Source: Stieleria marina
GTDB taxonomy: Bacteria; Planctomycetota; Planctomycetia; Pirellulales; Pirellulaceae
DNA: 64,000 bases
Direction: 5' to 3'
NCBI GenBank assembly: GCA_007741555.1
Contig: CP036526.1
Location: 7,677,719 to 7,741,718, forward strand
Shown: positions 1-9,187 of the stretch, in pieces
Layout of the letters: the number at the start of each line of letters is the position of its first letter
Position numbering within the stretch: position 1 is the stretch's first letter
Position numbers and translations under genes: made by a program
Notes under the pieces: generated by a model
Databases searched by the model: none
What the model was told of the DNA's origin: nothing
Seen by the model: only the letters and a program-made list of their open reading frames with translations

Positions 1-1
1 C

Positions 2-2074
2 GACAATCAGTCGATCGAAAAATGCCGAGAGCCGATCACAACGCTAGTTGATCGATTAGGTTCCCTTAAAACACTCGACGACCATCGCCGCTCTGCTTTC
101 CTGGGTGCCCAAACCGATCGAATCCGCGCCTCGATTGCTCGGCAAGTCGTGGTTGCTGCTTCCGTATCCCCCAGCACAGAACGCCGCGTTGAAGATGCGT
201 CTTCGATTATTTCACAAGCCACTCAGGGCTTTGTTGATTTAGCCAAAGTCGTCGATGGCAATCGTGCCAGCATGGATACAAAAGCAATTACTCCGGAGGA
301 AAAGGCTTTCTCCGCAGACCTGAAACGGCTGCACAACGAGCTCAGAATTGAGATCGTTAGCTTGGCCCTATTGCAAACCGATGTGTTCCCACCAGGAAGT
401 CGCGATCGAACCGCTGCGGCCAGCAGAGCGCAGCGCGAAGCCGATACAGCGTTCAAAGAACTACCGATCGACAGCCCGGCGCGACTAGAAATCGAACGGC
501 TGCGCACAACGGCGATCCTGAGAACCGGAGACTTGCAACTCGCCGAACGAAGCCTTGCAGAACTGGCGACCAAACTACCGCGTCCCATTCCGCATCGAGT
601 CATGGCGCTGCGGATCGACCTCGACCTCGCTCAAGGCAATCGATCCAAGGCCGCCGAACGCTTGGGAGCCTTTTATGGCACACAGCCTGACGACGCGCCT
701 CTTTCGGTCGAAATGGATTTGGCTCGATTGGCTTATTTGATTGACACGCGAAACAAATCAGTAGGGCAATGGCTCACTTCGATTTCAGCGCGTCATGGAG
801 CCTACGCGCGGCGGCGGGCAGAAGCCATTTCACTTGGCAACCTACGGGCAAAAGGGACCGATGATGCGATTGATCCGGCCATCATCGCGGCGCAGGGAGC
901 GGACTGGCTGCGACGTGGCGATTCTGCTCGGGCCGGTGCCTTGTTAGCGGCCGCGGCCAAAGCAGAACGAGACGACGATCTGGCGATCAACTACGCGATC
1001 AAGTCTGCCGCTGCTTTTGTCAAAGCCAAGCAACCTGCCCAGGCTGCGGCGACGCTAACGGCAGTAACAATCGCTCACTCAGCGGCCAAGCAGGCCGCCA
1101 ACGCTCACCTGCAAGCCGCTGTGGTTCTTTCGCAGATCCAGCAAGACGGCGCAGCAAAGGACGTCGAAAACGCTCTCTTGCAAACTCAAAAAACTTGGCC
1201 AGAGAGCGACGCGGCAGCGAAAGCAAGGCAGTGGGTGATCACCTTGCTTGCGCGACAAGATCGCTTACAAGAAGCCGCTCAGCTGGCTACCTCATTTCTG
1301 AACGACGCAAGCACATCTCAAGAAATCGCCGCGACGATTGACGCCTGGATGAAGCTCGTTGTCGACTCGAATGAATCGGTCCAGGCCAAAACACTGTCTG
1401 AATTTCAACTTGCGTTTGAATCGCTCAAACAGTTTCCCGCGATCGCGCGCGGCTATGCATTTGCCGAAGCATTTTTGCTGGATGTGAACCAACTCAGTGA
1501 CACGCAATCGATCCCTAAAGCAACCAACATCCACGAAACGTTCGCCGCCGACTTAGCCGGGTTTCGAAGAAACCAAACCGTCACCGACACGCTCAAGTCA
1601 CCACCAGAACGCCGGCGTGACATTGCACAGTGGCGGCTGATGCGAGACGGAAAGCTCAACCCGAAACATCGCTCCACGATTGCTCAGTTGATCTCAAGCT
1701 GGGATGCAGGTTGGGAACAACAGATCCCGCTGCTCGTCTGGGCCGGCAAACGCGAGCAGGCTGAAACACTTGCCAAAGAAACGGCCGCCGCGGCCGATCA
1801 ACCAGCTCCAATATGGAAGCTCCTGGCCAACACGCTTGCGAATTCGCAGAACCGCACCGATCAACTCCAGGGCGTCCAGGTCTGGGACCAACTGGCAGCT
1901 GGACTCCCCAAATCCAGCGTACCCTGGCACGAAGCCAAACTGGGTGCGATCGAATTACTGATAAAACTGGGCGAGCAAGCCGACGCACAACGCCGCGCGA
2001 AGTACGTACTGCTAACCAACTCCCCCGCCGATGCAACTTTGCGACAACGCTACGAATCGGCGGTGAAAAAATGA
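2..2074 (+). CDS. TPR-like helical repeat protein, 5' end outside the window
   Basis: The reading frame is open from the left edge to a TGA at 2072-2074, so the gene is truncated at its 5' end; a GTG at 149 is possible but nothing marks it as the start. About 690 residues are visible. They are rich in Ala, Leu, Gln and Arg, with repeated helical-hairpin character such as AERSLAELATKLP, QPAQAAATLTAV and QDRLQEAAQLATSF, as in tetratricopeptide or similar solenoid repeats. No catalytic motif and no membrane segment is visible in this part. Such proteins are usually scaffolds, but the partner cannot be read here. The stop codon overlaps the ATG of the next gene (ATGA), so the two are probably translated from one message. 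Confidence 0.75.
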   Translation, partial: DNQSIEKCREPITTLVDRLGSLKTLDDHRRSAFLGAQTDRIRASIARQVVVAASVSPSTERRVEDASSIISQATQGFVDLAKVVDGNRASMDTKAITPEEKAFSADLKRLHNELRIEIVSLALLQTDVFPPGSRDRTAAASRAQREADTAFKELPIDSPARLEIERLRTTAILRTGDLQLAERSLAELATKLPRPIPHRVMALRIDLDLAQGNRSKAAERLGAFYGTQPDDAPLSVEMDLARLAYLIDTRNKSVGQWLTSISARHGAYARRRAEAISLGNLRAKGTDDAIDPAIIAAQGADWLRRGDSARAGALLAAAAKAERDDDLAINYAIKSAAAFVKAKQPAQAAATLTAVTIAHSAAKQAANAHLQAAVVLSQIQQDGAAKDVENALLQTQKTWPESDAAAKARQWVITLLARQDRLQEAAQLATSFLNDASTSQEIAATIDAWMKLVVDSNESVQAKTLSEFQLAFESLKQFPAIARGYAFAEAFLLDVNQLSDTQSIPKATNIHETFAADLAGFRRNQTVTDTLKSPPERRRDIAQWRLMRDGKLNPKHRSTIAQLISSWDAGWEQQIPLLVWAGKREQAETLAKETAAAADQPAPIWKLLANTLANSQNRTDQLQGVQVWDQLAAGLPKSSVPWHEAKLGAIELLIKLGEQADAQRRAKYVLLTNSPADATLRQRYESAVKK

Positions 2075-2526
2075 CGCCCTTAGACAGCAACACGCAGTCT
2101 CCCTCGCAAAACCCTTCACAAAAACCCGTACCAAGGTTCATTGTTCTGAAACACGAAACCGGATCGACCTCCAAGCAAGAACCATTGGCACATGGACCGG
2201 TTCATTTCGACTGGATGTTTCAAGTCGGCGATTCACTTCGCACGTGGTCAACTCAGATTGTTTGCGACCTGGATCGCGAACTGGAACTGGAGGCGATTGC
2301 GTTGCCCGACCATCGCATCGCCTATTTGGAGATCCAAGGCGACATCGGTGGAGGTCGTGGGAACGTGACGCAAATCGCAGCGGGTGGCCTGCGCAATTCG
2401 ACGGCGACCGACGAACACTACCGAGCCGATCTGGATTGGAAGAGCACCGCTGGTTCATTCACAGTACGCCGAGTGTCTGTTCAACGAATCGCCGTCGACT
2501 CCTGGCGATTACGTCTCGGGTTGTAA
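2071..2526 (+). CDS. Stand-alone LigD-type 3'-phosphoesterase-like domain protein
   Basis: This 151-residue protein starts at an ATG overlapping the upstream stop. Residues about 21-60 (RFIVLKHE, then HFDWMFQVGDSLRTW) and 79-100 (LPDHRIAYLEIQGDIGGG) resemble the N-terminal 3'-phosphoesterase domain of bacterial LigD, where the pattern is KHD..LHYDFRLE..GVLKSW and later DHPLDYADFEG. H28, H45, D47 and H82 fall where the metal-binding residues are expected. In LigD this domain trims 3' ends during non-homologous end joining; here it has no ligase or polymerase domain. The role is inferred, and E29 replaces the usual Asp. The 3' end overlaps the convergent gene by about 46 bases. Confidence 0.6.
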   Translation: MTPLDSNTQSPSQNPSQKPVPRFIVLKHETGSTSKQEPLAHGPVHFDWMFQVGDSLRTWSTQIVCDLDRELELEAIALPDHRIAYLEIQGDIGGGRGNVTQIAAGGLRNSTATDEHYRADLDWKSTAGSFTVRRVSVQRIAVDSWRLRLGL

Positions 2527-3248
2527 GAAACGAATTGGTGCACTGGGCCGCGTGGTGTGAAGACTTGCTCGGCCAATGATCCGGTGTGCCCCGCCAGCAG
2601 TAGCACACCGTCGACCAGTCGCACGGATTCGACGATCACCGGACTGGCAACGTAGCCGGGATGCTCTCGAGGCACATTGACCAAAGCGATCGGGCCGGCC
2701 TGAGTCATGTCCCATTTCACATCCACGTCGCCGCGGGCGGCTTCGCGAGTAATGCCCTTCAAAAACTTGTTCAGCGGCATTGGCAACGCACCCGCACGCA
2801 GATTCTTCAGACGCAGCGCCAGCATGTTGGCTTCTTCGGTCAATTCGACTTCGACCTCGAATGATATGATTGTATCGAACCGACGGTCTTGGTAACGCGC
2901 CGCGACCAGCACGCAATCATCTTCGATCACGATCCGTGGATCATTCATTCCTTTGGCAAGCAATCGTGGAAATCGCTTGGGTAGTTCTTCGATCAACCAC
3001 GCGTTGATTTCGGCATCACTAAACGCGGCACTCCAAGATCCCAACCGGCCGACATCACTTTGGAATTTTTCGACATCGTGTTGCAGACGTTCGCTGGCTT
3101 CGCGAGTCTGAACCGGCAGCAAGTTGGTCGCCTTGGCATAAAACTCAGGCACAACCTTGGTTTGTTGGACTGCCCAGTAACTGGCGATCGATCCGACGAT
3201 CAGTACGATGGCAAGTGTTATCGCGATTCGTTTCGTCCATCGTCGCAT
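2481..3248 (-). CDS. Membrane-anchored protein of unknown function
   Basis: The gene encodes 255 residues from the ATG at 3248, which has a good GAGGGTG ribosome binding site; a TTG at 3263 is less likely. Residues about 7-26 form one hydrophobic helix after MRRWTKR, so the protein is probably anchored in the cytoplasmic membrane with the rest outside. The soluble part has FSDAEINAWLIEELPKRFP followed by beta-rich sequence, resembling lipid-binding or DUF-type periplasmic domains, but no family can be named. It is convergent with and overlaps the end of the preceding gene. Confidence 0.7.
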   Translation of the reverse strand: MRRWTKRIAITLAIVLIVGSIASYWAVQQTKVVPEFYAKATNLLPVQTREASERLQHDVEKFQSDVGRLGSWSAAFSDAEINAWLIEELPKRFPRLLAKGMNDPRIVIEDDCVLVAARYQDRRFDTIISFEVEVELTEEANMLALRLKNLRAGALPMPLNKFLKGITREAARGDVDVKWDMTQAGPIALVNVPREHPGYVASPVIVESVRLVDGVLLLAGHTGSLAEQVFTPRGPVHQFVSYNPRRNRQESTAIR

Positions 3249-3312
3249 CCTGTTCACCCTCAATTGAAAAACAAAATCGGTTCCGGCTTCGTTTGCGAAA
3301 TCTCTCGGGGAC

Positions 3313-6300
3313 CTAGAACCTCAATGGCCGAGGCAGCCAGTCCTTAATACGCTCGGCTACGCTAGGCGGTTTGCCTTTCCCAGGTGTCGCTCGTCTAAAT
3401 CGTCCTGCAATGGGCGGTGTGGATGATGATTTCGCCACGCCCGCAGGCTTCGCTGAACGCGTCGTCGGCGACGCAGCCCAACTGCGACCAGGAATTGAAT
3501 CCAGGGCACTGCGTGGAAAACTCGGAGTGTTTGTGCCAGAAGCACTTCCGCTTGTCGCGAGCAGTTGCTGAGCCCAATAATTTTGTAGCAGCGAAGATGC
3601 AGAAGTCAAACTTCCATGCTGCAATCCTTGGACCGCCATAAACGCTTTGTCCTGGAGTTCACGGCGTTCGTTTGCCATCGGAAAATGATCGTGCAATTGA
3701 ACATCGTCAATCCAAACGCGTCCACGTGACAGGCTGTCGATGGTCAGTCGAATCGAATCGACCGTCTGGCTAGACACATTGTCGGCTTCCAAAACGGTGT
3801 GCCTTGGTTGCCACTTTCCATCGCGATTAATTTCGACGATCTGTGAATGACGAATCGGTTCACCATCATGAGTGGCTTCGATTGACACTTGAATTTTTTG
3901 TTTGGTTTGATCGCCCGGTACCAGCTCGCCGCGAAGCGCTAGCGAAACGGCCAAACGCCCTGATTGAGGCGGCTTGAATTGTTCGCTGACAATCCATGTT
4001 CTTCCGGAATTGGCAGCCCCGTTTGCCAGCACGACGGACTGTCGCCCGGCACTTGCTTCGACAGCATCTATCCGAACGGCGTCCGCTGGATGCTGTGTGT
4101 GCATCCAACCGGCCAAAGCCGCATGGTTGGATTGTTCAAACCGATTCTTAAGCTCGAAACCACCGTTGGACAACACCGTATAGCAGGGCGGTTGGGACAA
4201 AGTGCCGATTCGTTCTACGACGGTCGTCACCTGATGTTTAATGAGTGACAACGTTTGCGGTCCGCCACTGATGCCAGCCATCCAAGAATGAACCGGGTTG
4301 GCGGGGCTATCGTTCTTCGCTCTCAAAATCAGCAATGACTCCGGAGCGACAGAGAACTTCATGCTGGCACCGTCGCTTCGAAAATCCGATGGCAACGCCG
4401 TCGATTGCCACGGCAACGTTGTTTGACACTGAATCGTGACCTGAGCTTTCCAAGGTGCCACATTCGATACGATCATCGCCGTTTCGCCACCCGAGTGCAC
4501 ATACCGGACAGTCGTGGTTTGCATGCTGGGGGCCTGTTCTTCGCCCGATTGCACCGCTGGAATATCGCCCCACTTTTGGGTTGGCATCGACGCAAAATCT
4601 TGCAGCATGCTGGCGAGCGCATCGTCCCAGCGAAGTGACAAGTTCTTTTCGCTGACGATGACCCACTGGGGATTCGCGCGTTGGACCGTATCGACAAGCC
4701 GACCTGTCATCGAACGTCCACTGGCTGCAGTGGCATCGAACTGCGCTAGATCGGCATAAGAACCAATGTCGACCGCCGGCACCATTGCATTGTGCGATAC
4801 CGAATGACGAGCGGTTGTGTTTTGATCGGCGCCCGAATCGCCGCTAGTCGACTTGCCGTCAAAGGCACGTACGACAACCAGTCGTTTGTCGCTATCGGAT
4901 TGATGCGACCATTGATTTCCCGTCAGCAGAACTTGCCCTCGAATTTCCGATGCAACTCGGTCATAGGTCGCCAACGCTTCAGACTCGCACCACGCGATCA
5001 GGTCAGACCTTGCAGTCAGCGTTGCCCAAGAGTGCAACTGGTGATGATTCGCGTTTGCGGGCGGTTTGTCGGAATCGTCAAAAACGGTTTCGTCGATGAA
5101 ACGCTTTACGTCCACGGGCGTCAGTGCTGAATAGTCCGCTGAGTTGCGTTTGCCCGCAGGTGATATCACCAAACCGGCATACGACTTTTCACTCAAACAC
5201 TGCTGGTCCAAATCGGTCAGCCAACGAAAGAGGCGTTTCTGCGACGTCGGATCGATGCATGGCACTGTCAATCCTGGCACGTCCGACGGATCAACCCCGA
5301 CGTAGACACGAAGATCGCGACGATTCATCAGTCGCAGAACCGTCAAAATTTGGCGTGACGCAAACGGCGTTTGCGATCGCAAGGGAACAAACTCACGCGT
5401 GGCATAGCCAGTGCGTCCACCTGCATTGCCTGGAATCGACACGGCGTTATAGCCTGCCATCGACATGTACTGTGCCAATCGCTTAGTGGCTGTTACCAAC
5501 CGGTCAGCCGCGATCGAATCAGGATGAAAGCGATTGTCAGTTTGCGATTGCTGTTCGTATACCAGTCGTTCGAACCACTCAAAATCGTTTAGGTGCAGCA
5601 AGGCCGTGCGATGCTCATCTCGCATCAAGTGATCTTGTGCCTTCAGCGAACTGGCGGATGATTCTGCTGTCGAATCTGACGGCGGACTCGATGTTCGCAC
5701 TTCCGATCCAGCAAAAATCTCGATCGATTCAAACGACATGACTTGATTGTCAGAATTGTTGGTCAGCGTTACAAACTGCTCTCGTTGCGTCGGATAGTAC
5801 AACACCGATTGAGTGCGATATCGAACGTCGTCTCCGACCGAGGGCGAATCCGAGAGCACGAAAGTCTGGCTCGGACGATCCATCGCTTTTTGCTGCGACA
5901 ATTGGATTTGCAGATTCAGACGCTGTCCAGCGGGATAGCGAAACGTTAAGCGGTGTGGCTGATTGGGTTGCAAGCGAGGCAAACGCGTCGAGTAAGTGCT
6001 CTTGGGATCCAAAAGCGACACGACTTCGTCGCCGTGCTTGGCTTGCGCAAGACCGCCACTACGGGCCGTATCTGACGCACCGTAGGCTTTGCCGATCGAT
6101 GGTTTTTGAAAATTGCCTGGCCACCACTTCTTTAATTCCCATTCGGGTTTTTGGGCGGGACGCACTTGGCCAATGGAATCCCACGAAAGCAGTGGACGTT
6201 GACTTTGTTTGATTGGCGAATCCACGTCCAAAGCCGACTGGACGATCATGACGGAATGAGATTTCGCCAACGCTTCGGTGGATCCTCGCAGTCTTGACCA

Positions 6301-7233
6301 AATCGCATCGTCATTCTCGAAGCCCAAACAGCGAATTTCGTAAACGCCGTCTCGGTCGGGAGCCTTGCCCGTTATCTCCAGCGCGGCTGAGTTTCCGTTC
6401 TGATCGACTGCAATGGAATAGTCGCTTTCGGCAACTTGCTCCCCATCCTGCACGCGAATCAATTGATATTTCAGCGACAGATTGCGCGAGCGCATTTTGA
6501 AGAAAGCATTTGTTTGGACAACAATCGTGAATGCGTCACCACAGTCTCGGTAGACCGAACCTTCTGAAAACTTGACTGCTAGTTCATCGTCGTCTTGGCG
6601 ACGGAGTGTCAAAGTCGGCTTGGTGGGATTGGCATCGTCGACGATCGAAAACTCGCTCCCATGCAACAAGTTTTCTATCGTAATCGTGTTCTTATCAGCG
6701 GATGCCACGTCATCACTAGCAACGCCTGGGTCACTGCCGGACGACTTTAGTTCTCGGGATTGAACGATCAAACGAGAAGTGGAGTTCCCGGAGAAACGAA
6801 TCTGAAGTGCTCCTTGCTCCATCTGTTCACGCGACGAAAACACCACGGATCGGCCATCCGCTGCAATCGTGAAACGGTTCACCGAAGCAGCGTTCTGGCA
6901 ATGATTTTCAAGCTGCGAGAACGTACCGGGATCGTCAGCCGCGATCGATAGCTGAATATTCCATTGCCGCGACTGGCTGGCTGACCACTGGAGTCGCAAA
7001 CCAGCGTCGACGACGAACGAATCTGTACTCGCGAGCGATTCGCCTAGCTCAGCCGACTGCGTGACTGATGCTGTTTTTTCTTGAATCTGTGACTGGCTAG
7101 TGGCAGGCGTCTGATTGCGAGAACGCATCTGGCCGGTAGCAACCGGAACAAAAAGGCCGCCAATCAAGATCAGAGCAATGATCGGAGCGCAGTTCCCTAG
7201 CCTTACTCGCCGCGGCAAGCGTGACTTGTTCAT
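3313..7233 (-). CDS. Large secreted protein, possible TIM-barrel/glycoside-hydrolase-like domain
   Basis: The gene encodes 1306 residues from the ATG at 7233 (MNKSRLPRR); an upstream ATG at 7266 would only add an unlikely extension. The N terminus is a signal peptide (basic stretch, then APIIALILIGGLFVPVATG). The first ~500 residues are beta-rich. A middle part (RTALLHLNDFEWFERL, then AQYMSMAGYNAVSIPG and LRVYVGVDPSDVPG) reads like a TIM barrel of the glycoside-hydrolase-like type. Near residue 1050 the LSNGGFEL start suggests a jelly-roll carbohydrate-binding module. The C-terminal ~100 residues are low-complexity and basic. The function is inferred as polysaccharide binding or degradation; no catalytic acid pair was assigned. 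Confidence 0.75.
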   Translation of the reverse strand: MNKSRLPRRVRLGNCAPIIALILIGGLFVPVATGQMRSRNQTPATSQSQIQEKTASVTQSAELGESLASTDSFVVDAGLRLQWSASQSRQWNIQLSIAADDPGTFSQLENHCQNAASVNRFTIAADGRSVVFSSREQMEQGALQIRFSGNSTSRLIVQSRELKSSGSDPGVASDDVASADKNTITIENLLHGSEFSIVDDANPTKPTLTLRRQDDDELAVKFSEGSVYRDCGDAFTIVVQTNAFFKMRSRNLSLKYQLIRVQDGEQVAESDYSIAVDQNGNSAALEITGKAPDRDGVYEIRCLGFENDDAIWSRLRGSTEALAKSHSVMIVQSALDVDSPIKQSQRPLLSWDSIGQVRPAQKPEWELKKWWPGNFQKPSIGKAYGASDTARSGGLAQAKHGDEVVSLLDPKSTYSTRLPRLQPNQPHRLTFRYPAGQRLNLQIQLSQQKAMDRPSQTFVLSDSPSVGDDVRYRTQSVLYYPTQREQFVTLTNNSDNQVMSFESIEIFAGSEVRTSSPPSDSTAESSASSLKAQDHLMRDEHRTALLHLNDFEWFERLVYEQQSQTDNRFHPDSIAADRLVTATKRLAQYMSMAGYNAVSIPGNAGGRTGYATREFVPLRSQTPFASRQILTVLRLMNRRDLRVYVGVDPSDVPGLTVPCIDPTSQKRLFRWLTDLDQQCLSEKSYAGLVISPAGKRNSADYSALTPVDVKRFIDETVFDDSDKPPANANHHQLHSWATLTARSDLIAWCESEALATYDRVASEIRGQVLLTGNQWSHQSDSDKRLVVVRAFDGKSTSGDSGADQNTTARHSVSHNAMVPAVDIGSYADLAQFDATAASGRSMTGRLVDTVQRANPQWVIVSEKNLSLRWDDALASMLQDFASMPTQKWGDIPAVQSGEEQAPSMQTTTVRYVHSGGETAMIVSNVAPWKAQVTIQCQTTLPWQSTALPSDFRSDGASMKFSVAPESLLILRAKNDSPANPVHSWMAGISGGPQTLSLIKHQVTTVVERIGTLSQPPCYTVLSNGGFELKNRFEQSNHAALAGWMHTQHPADAVRIDAVEASAGRQSVVLANGAANSGRTWIVSEQFKPPQSGRLAVSLALRGELVPGDQTKQKIQVSIEATHDGEPIRHSQIVEINRDGKWQPRHTVLEADNVSSQTVDSIRLTIDSLSRGRVWIDDVQLHDHFPMANERRELQDKAFMAVQGLQHGSLTSASSLLQNYWAQQLLATSGSASGTNTPSFPRSALDSIPGRSWAASPTTRSAKPAGVAKSSSTPPIAGRFRRATPGKGKPPSVAERIKDWLPRPLRF

Positions 7234-7478
7234 CGGTTCGGTTAGACATCCGTGTCGAACCATCAACCGTATCTATTTTGAGAGGACGGTGCGGGTAATC
7301 AGAGTCTACGAAACAAAGTGCGTCTCAGGTGTTCCAAACAACCAAGACGTCACATCGCGTTTCTTCCACGCTAATTCGTTGACCCTTGTGCACGATAGTA
7401 TCCAAATAGACCCAGCGTAAAGACGAATCATTGCTAGCAGTGGAAACTAGAAAAGAAAGTTCGCTCTTGTGAATCGCA

Positions 7479-8774
7479 TTAAACGCCACCGATGAACGGT
7501 CGCGGAAAGAGGATCGCATGTTGTTCGACCCAAGTGGGCAAGCCGTCCCAACTTGTGAACTGTGAAATGGTCAAGAAGACGAGATAGGTCCCCACGACCG
7601 CCAACATCAGTATCCGCACACTGATACGCGAAATTCGTGCCCATTTTTTTCGCGATGCCAGTGGGTTTCCGTTCTTGTCGATCGAGCTTTCGCCCATGCG
7701 GCGGCGGGCACGACGGAGTGCCAAGCCTTCGAATATCCTGGCGGGCAAGATGAAGGCAACAAACACCACACATGGCAACCAAGCGACTTCGCGCGGCGTC
7801 GCTTCGACTTTTAAGAGGTAAAGCGGCACAGGCAAAACAACCAAGCCAAGCAGCATCGCAGCAAACCATGCCCAAGGAGCAGCCACAAAATTTCGTCGGA
7901 TCGTGCGCAGTTCAAACATTGCTGATAGCCGATTTTCGGCTGCAAAATGAGCTTGGAGCATCGGCAAGTACAGCAGCGTGACCCCCATCACCAACAGCGA
8001 CAATCCGCCAATCAATCCTGCCAGCCCGCCTTCACCACTGCGATTCGCAGCAATGATGATCATGCCGGGAATCAACCAAACGAGCGTCCCGACGGCACCA
8101 CGAGCGCCCAACCAGAACAGTCGAGGCAATTCCAGCGCGATGGTAAATTCCCAAAGCCGATCGGGAATGTCACGCCAAGTTGCCCATCGCCAACTTTCTT
8201 TCAAGAACCGCTTGGGCTGTGGCCACAGGTAGTGCCGAGGACGTCCTCCGCGAACCCAAGCCCACAACAAGTACATGGTTGCAACGAACGAACACACGAT
8301 CGCCAAGAATCGCAGTACGACCGCTTGAGCCGAGCCCGGATTGATCAACTGCGCGACCGACTCCCAGTGAACCAGCAACTGAGTCGGCAGGGAAGCGACG
8401 AACACTGCCAAAACCGCCAAGCCGATCATTCCGGCTCGCCGCAAATTGGGAAGAGCATCGCGAAACTGACCACCTCGCGTCAATCGGCCGGCGACATCCA
8501 GCAAGTAGCCAAATGTGATCAATTGCAAAACGGGGATCGCTGTGAGCACGGCCAACAACGCCGTGAGCGATGCAACACAAAACGTGCCTCTGACAAACCA
8601 CATGACTCCGCCAAACCAACGACGAACGCGGCTGCGTGGTTTCTCTTCGATGGTGGAAAGAGGCTCTCGAGCGGGTACCGCAGTCGCAACAACGATCTCA
8701 GAATCCAAACTAGCGGGCTCGCCAATCGATAGGGCGGCGCCAGCAGAATCGAGTTGCGAATCGTCCACTTGCAA
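7479..8774 (-). CDS. Polytopic membrane protein
   Basis: The gene encodes 431 residues. After a soluble N-terminal ~55 residues there are about seven hydrophobic segments, for example TFCVASLTALLAVLTAIPVL, AGMIGLAVLAVFVASLP, GTLVWLIPGMIIIAA and MLAVVGTYLVFLTISQF. Loops are positively charged (GGRPRHYLWPQPKR, LRRARRRMG). It resembles DUF4013-type membrane proteins, but the family call is tentative. The start is uncertain: 8774 is a TTG preceded by AAAGG, and a GTG follows at 8768; there is no in-frame ATG before residue 58. No neighbour suggests a substrate. Confidence 0.7.
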   Translation of the reverse strand: MQVDDSQLDSAGAALSIGEPASLDSEIVVATAVPAREPLSTIEEKPRSRVRRWFGGVMWFVRGTFCVASLTALLAVLTAIPVLQLITFGYLLDVAGRLTRGGQFRDALPNLRRAGMIGLAVLAVFVASLPTQLLVHWESVAQLINPGSAQAVVLRFLAIVCSFVATMYLLWAWVRGGRPRHYLWPQPKRFLKESWRWATWRDIPDRLWEFTIALELPRLFWLGARGAVGTLVWLIPGMIIIAANRSGEGGLAGLIGGLSLLVMGVTLLYLPMLQAHFAAENRLSAMFELRTIRRNFVAAPWAWFAAMLLGLVVLPVPLYLLKVEATPREVAWLPCVVFVAFILPARIFEGLALRRARRRMGESSIDKNGNPLASRKKWARISRISVRILMLAVVGTYLVFLTISQFTSWDGLPTWVEQHAILFPRPFIGGV

Positions 8775-9187
8775 AAAACCTTTGTCAGTTGTGCGTCACG
8801 CTGCTGCTAGATCAAGACGGTAAACGGGCGACGAGTTTCACGCCCGCTAAGCCATTCGCCGGACGCATCGCTTTCTTGCCGCCTCTTTCGCAAACAAACT
8901 GAATTTATCTTAGACACTTGTCTGCGATGTGCAGGCAATGTCGCGATCGCGAAGCAATTTTCCAGCGTTCGTGTCAAAAAAGACTGGCCATCATCGGTGG
9001 ACAACCGACGACCCCCCATCGAGTGGCAAGCTTGGTAAACCTTGCGGCGCGAAACCGGTCGCATCAAGCGGCGTGAGGGATATTACCGATGCGTAGGATC
9101 GTACCGGTGATATCGGTGCAGCTGTGGCGAGTCCCGTAAGCTCGCCGATGACCGTGCATCCCAACCATTCCGCGGGTACGGGGATAT
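8775..9187. other. Intergenic region upstream of the HtrA gene
   Basis: These 413 bases lie between divergent genes and contain no convincing gene; an 86-codon leftward frame at 8807-9067 has no start signal or family resemblance. Visible structure includes an inverted repeat CGGGCG/CGCCCG at 8825-8846, a perfect 12-base palindrome TCGCGATCGCGA at 8941-8952, and a GGCGAG/CTCGCC hairpin at 9126-9146 lying 42 bases before the htrA start. The last is placed to affect translation or transcription of htrA, but this is inference. Confidence 0.5.

Noticed and set aside
1656-2174. Leftward open frame opposite the TPR-like gene
   Set aside because: It is antisense to a gene with strong helical-repeat character and crosses the coupled start of the next gene; it has no RBS or domain.
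8807-9067. 86-codon leftward frame in the htrA upstream region
   Set aside because: No RBS, no domain and no compositional support; it spans palindromes that look regulatory.
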